DNA of 8,324 bases, from assembly GCA_937958345.1 (NCBI GenBank), contig CALGNW010000182.1:1-8324 (forward strand), written 5' to 3'. The position numbers and the translations under genes were made by a program. Shown piece after piece: positions 5,584-8,324 of this stretch (within the stretch, counting starts at the first letter, position 1; every line of letters starts with the position of its first letter). Source of the DNA: an uncultured Neomegalonema sp. Its GTDB lineage: Bacteria > Pseudomonadota > Alphaproteobacteria > Rhodobacterales > Rhodobacteraceae. The notes below the pieces were generated by a model that saw nothing but the letters and a program-made list of their open reading frames with translations, did not search any database and was not told the origin of the DNA.

Positions 5584-8324
5584 GTGAAGTTCACGAACCT
5601 GAGGCTTTCGGGGTTTAAATCCTTCGTCGACCCGACCGAGTTGCTCTTGCAGCCGGGGCTGACGGGAATCGTCGGACCGAACGGGTGCGGTAAATCCAAT
5701 CTGCTCGAGGCGATGCGCTGGGTCATGGGCGAAAGCTCGGCAAAATCCATGCGCGGCGAGGGGATGGATGACGTGATCTTTGCGGGGGCGGCAACGCGTC
5801 CGCCGCGCAACTTCGCCGAAGTCTCCCTGATGATCGACAACGAGCAGCGCCTCGCGCCGCCGCAATTCGGCGATGCGGAAACGCTCGAGGTCGTGCGCCG
5901 GATCACCCGCGATGTCGGATCGACCTATCGCGTCAACGGCAAAGAAACCCGTGCCCGTGATGTCCGGATGCTGTTTGCGGATGCCGCCAGCGGCGCGCAA
6001 TCTCCCGCGCTCGTGCGTCAGGGCCGTATCGGAGAACTGATTTCGGCAAAACCGACAGGCCGCCGCCGTTTTCTTGAGGAGGCTGCGGGGGTTTCCGGCC
6101 TTAACGTGCGCCGCCGCGAGGCCGAGTTAAAGCTGAAGGCTGCCGAAGAAAATCTGCTGCGGGTCGATGACGTGCTCACCCGCCTCGATGCCCAGATCGG
6201 TTCGCTGCGCCGTCAGGCACGGCAGGCGGAACGCTATGGCCGTCTGAGCGAAGATATTGCCGAAACGGCGGCTTTGCTGGTCTGGCTGCGTTATGCCGAT
6301 GCGGATGCCGAGGCGGTGACGGCGCAATCCGCACTGACGGCTGCAACCCTCGCTGTGGCCTCGGCGACAACAGCAGCGGGCGAGGCGGCACGGGGACGCG
6401 AACAAAGCGCCGAGGCGCTGCCGGCCCTGCGCGAAGAGGCTACAATCGCACAGGCGGTCTATGCCCGCCTCAGCGCAAAGCGCGACGGTTTGGACGAGGA
6501 GGCGGCGCGCGCCAAGGCGACGCTGGAGCGCCTCGAATCCGAGTTCCTCCGCATCGGCAAAGACCTCGAACGCGAGGGCGAGTTGGGCAGCGACGCGATC
6601 AAAGCACTGGAAGAGTTAGAGACAGAGCGCGCCGCCCTCGAAGGCCAAGGCACGGACGCCGCTCAGATCGAACAGACCGCCGCAAAGGCTCTTGCCGCTG
6701 CAACCGTTGTTACCGATGCTGAGGGCGCGCTGGATCGTCTCTCCTCGCGCGCAGCGGCGGCCACAGCCGAACGCATGGCGGCAGAACGTGCCAAGGGCGA
6801 GGCTGAACGCGCCCTGACACAAGCGCGGGCGCGTCTGGATCAGGACAGCCCGAAAATCGAGCGCCTCGCCGCCGAAATCGCCACCGCAGAAGCCACCTAC
6901 GCTACCGCGAAATCCGCCGACGAAGAGGCCCGCGCCGCCGTAGAGGACGCCCCTGACCGCATCACCCGCACCCGCGAGGAGCGCGAAACGCTGGAGGAGC
7001 GCGAGACAGAAGCAAGGGGCATCGTCTCAACCCGCCGCGCCGCCCGCAACGCGCTCGCTTCTGAAGTGGACTCGCTGGAAAAAGCACTCGCCGCCGAAAG
7101 CGCAACGGATACGGGCGCAGCTATTGTCACCCGTATGCGCGCCGCGCCGGGATACGAGGCCGCGCTTGCCGCCGCGCTGGGCGAAGATGCCGCCGCACCT
7201 GAGTTACAGGGCTTTTCCGAAAAGGCCCGCGGCTGGCTCGCCCTTAAACTGCTGGGGTCCAGCCCCTCTGTCGGAGAGCCTCTGGCCGCTCATGTTGACG
7301 CCCCCGCCGCTCTCGCGCGCCGTCTCGCCGTCACCTCTGTTGTCTCACGCGCAGAGGGACCGGAAGCGCAAAAAGCGCTAAAGCCCGGCCAGCATCTCGT
7401 CAGCCCAGAGGGCGACCTTTGGCGCTGGGACGGGTATTTCAGCGGCGCTGAGACCCGCGCAGGCGATCCGGCCATTGTCCGCCTCGCGCGTTTAAACCGC
7501 GTTGATTCGCTGAAAACCGAATTGCAGACCGAGGAAACCGCTGTCGAAGAAGCAGCCCGCACGCTAGACCGTCTTGAGCGCAGTCTAGCGGATGCCCGCC
7601 TCGCCGAATCGAACGCCCGTGCCGAGCACCAAAAGGTTCAGGATGCCGCCGCCAGCGCCGCCCGTGCCTTTGCCGATGCCGATGCAACACTGACTCGCTT
7701 GCGTGCCACCCACGCTCAAATCTCTGAAAGTGTCGAGAGCCAGACCAGCGCCGAAGCCCGCGCCCGCGAGGCGTTCGACACCGCCAGCGCGGCCCTTGCA
7801 GAAATTGGCGACCCCACCGCCCTGCGCACCGAAGCGGAAACGGCCCGCACCGCCCTTACGGCACTGCGACAGGCCCATGCGACGGCCAAATCCGAGCATG
7901 ACGAGCTGGTCGCCACCGAGCGCGCCCGCGCCAGCCGCCTTGATACCATCACCCGCGATCTGACCAACTGGCGGGACCGTGCTGAAAAGGCCAAGGCGCG
8001 CACCGCCGACCTCGAATCGCGCCGGGATGCGGTGGCGCAAGAGCGCGATGCCGCGAAATCGGCTCCCGATGCCGTCGCTGCCCTCCGCGATGAGCTGATC
8101 TTCGACCTCGAAGCAGCCGAAGAGCGCGTTACCGCCGCCAATGACGCCCTCTCCACCGCTGAATCCGCCGCGCGCCATGCGGCCAAAACCGACTCGGAGG
8201 CTGCCTCGGCGCTTGCCGCTGCCCGCGAAGCCCGCGCGCGCGCCGATGCCGTTGCTGAAGCCGCCACCACGCGCAAGGCCGAGGCTGCAACTGCCCTGCG
8301 CGAAGAGGCGAAAGCCGAACCGGA
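5584..8324 (+). CDS. smc: Chromosome segregation ATPase SMC (3'-partial)
   Basis: SMC, with ScpA/ScpB, forms the ring-shaped condensin that organises and helps segregate the chromosome. I translated 913 codons with no stop to the window end; relatives of about 1,150 residues suggest that the C-terminal coiled coil and the Walker B/signature half of the head are outside. The N-terminal head shows FKSFVDPTEL (10-19), Walker A GPNGCGKS (31-38, K37), MRGEGMDDVIFAG beginning near residue 57, and the Q-loop region VRQGRIGELI (144-153, Q146) followed by the RRRFLEEAAG stretch. From about 165 to 510 the protein is an Ala/Glu/Arg-rich coiled coil. A hinge of about 110-130 residues (near 513-640) contains PGYEAALAAALG (522-533), APAALARRLA (573-582) and GDLWRWDG (610-617). 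The returning coiled coil starts with RLNRVDSLKTEL near 636. The hinge lacks the GRATF-type motif of standard bacterial SMC. The GTG start has GGAG 8 bases upstream. The only cysteine in the visible part is C35 in the P-loop. Confidence 0.96.
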   Translation, partial: MKFTNLRLSGFKSFVDPTELLLQPGLTGIVGPNGCGKSNLLEAMRWVMGESSAKSMRGEGMDDVIFAGAATRPPRNFAEVSLMIDNEQRLAPPQFGDAETLEVVRRITRDVGSTYRVNGKETRARDVRMLFADAASGAQSPALVRQGRIGELISAKPTGRRRFLEEAAGVSGLNVRRREAELKLKAAEENLLRVDDVLTRLDAQIGSLRRQARQAERYGRLSEDIAETAALLVWLRYADADAEAVTAQSALTAATLAVASATTAAGEAARGREQSAEALPALREEATIAQAVYARLSAKRDGLDEEAARAKATLERLESEFLRIGKDLEREGELGSDAIKALEELETERAALEGQGTDAAQIEQTAAKALAAATVVTDAEGALDRLSSRAAAATAERMAAERAKGEAERALTQARARLDQDSPKIERLAAEIATAEATYATAKSADEEARAAVEDAPDRITRTREERETLEERETEARGIVSTRRAARNALASEVDSLEKALAAESATDTGAAIVTRMRAAPGYEAALAAALGEDAAAPELQGFSEKARGWLALKLLGSSPSVGEPLAAHVDAPAALARRLAVTSVVSRAEGPEAQKALKPGQHLVSPEGDLWRWDGYFSGAETRAGDPAIVRLARLNRVDSLKTELQTEETAVEEAARTLDRLERSLADARLAESNARAEHQKVQDAAASAARAFADADATLTRLRATHAQISESVESQTSAEARAREAFDTASAALAEIGDPTALRTEAETARTALTALRQAHATAKSEHDELVATERARASRLDTITRDLTNWRDRAEKAKARTADLESRRDAVAQERDAAKSAPDAVAALRDELIFDLEAAEERVTAANDALSTAESAARHAAKTDSEAASALAAAREARARADAVAEAATTRKAEAATALREEAKAEP

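Noticed and set aside
7585..8276. Two open frames on the minus strand (197 and 186 codons)
   Set aside because: They are antisense to the smc coiled coil. Their Gly-rich and Ala/Ser/Arg-rich compositions mirror Ala/Arg/Glu codons on the other strand.
5584..8324. Possible RecN, Rad50/SbcC or other ABC coiled-coil ATPase instead of SMC
   Set aside because: The head motifs (GPNGCGKS, MRGEGMDDVIFAG, QGRIGELI) and the mid-protein hinge are those of SMC. Rad50/SbcC would have a zinc-hook CxxC instead of a hinge, and none is present.

Overview
The window reads as ordinary chromosome of an alphaproteobacterium of moderately high GC content. The main evidence is the gene string mutY | dciA(DUF721)-dsbA-like-smc, a neighbourhood I recognise from alphaproteobacteria. 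Three further points agree with this: the SMC hinge is divergent and compact, the DsbA-like protein has an extra cysteine pair outside its active site, and several genes start with GTG or TTG. I cannot place it below class from the sequence alone. I see no insertion sequence, phage gene, CRISPR array, toxin-antitoxin pair or other accessory cassette.

Layout. (1) Bases 1-1877, minus strand: a membrane-anchored FlaA1/CapD-type nucleotide-sugar dehydratase/epimerase whose C-terminus lies beyond base 1. (2) 1878-2149: a 272-base leader or intergenic stretch with a few weak signals. (3) 2150-2226, minus strand: tRNA-Arg(CCU) with an encoded CCA end and a plausible promoter just upstream. (4) 2311-2901, plus strand: a small SOUL-family protein with an N-terminal membrane anchor. 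(5) 2906-3997, minus strand: MutY, convergent with the SOUL gene and only four bases from it. (6) 4053-4553 and 4598-5332, plus strand: a DUF721/DciA-like protein and a membrane-anchored or secreted DsbA-like thiol oxidoreductase, probably one transcript, closed by a clear intrinsic terminator at 5371-5400. (7) 5584 to the window end, plus strand: the first 913 codons of smc.

How the genes work together. mutY (removal of adenine opposite 8-oxoguanine), dciA (replicative helicase loading) and smc (chromosome organisation) are all chromosome-maintenance genes. The DsbA-like gene acts outside the cytoplasm and looks out of place, yet its position is typical of the class. The FlaA1-like gene probably supplies a modified UDP-sugar for capsule, LPS or exopolysaccharide. 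The SOUL gene has no obvious functional link to its neighbours.

I did not find a previously undescribed system. The points most worth a second look are the SOUL protein with no histidine or cysteine, the reduced SMC hinge, the second cysteine pair in the DsbA-like protein, the conserved C-terminal-looking motif of DciA, and the lack of any visible terminator between tRNA-Arg and the FlaA1-like gene.
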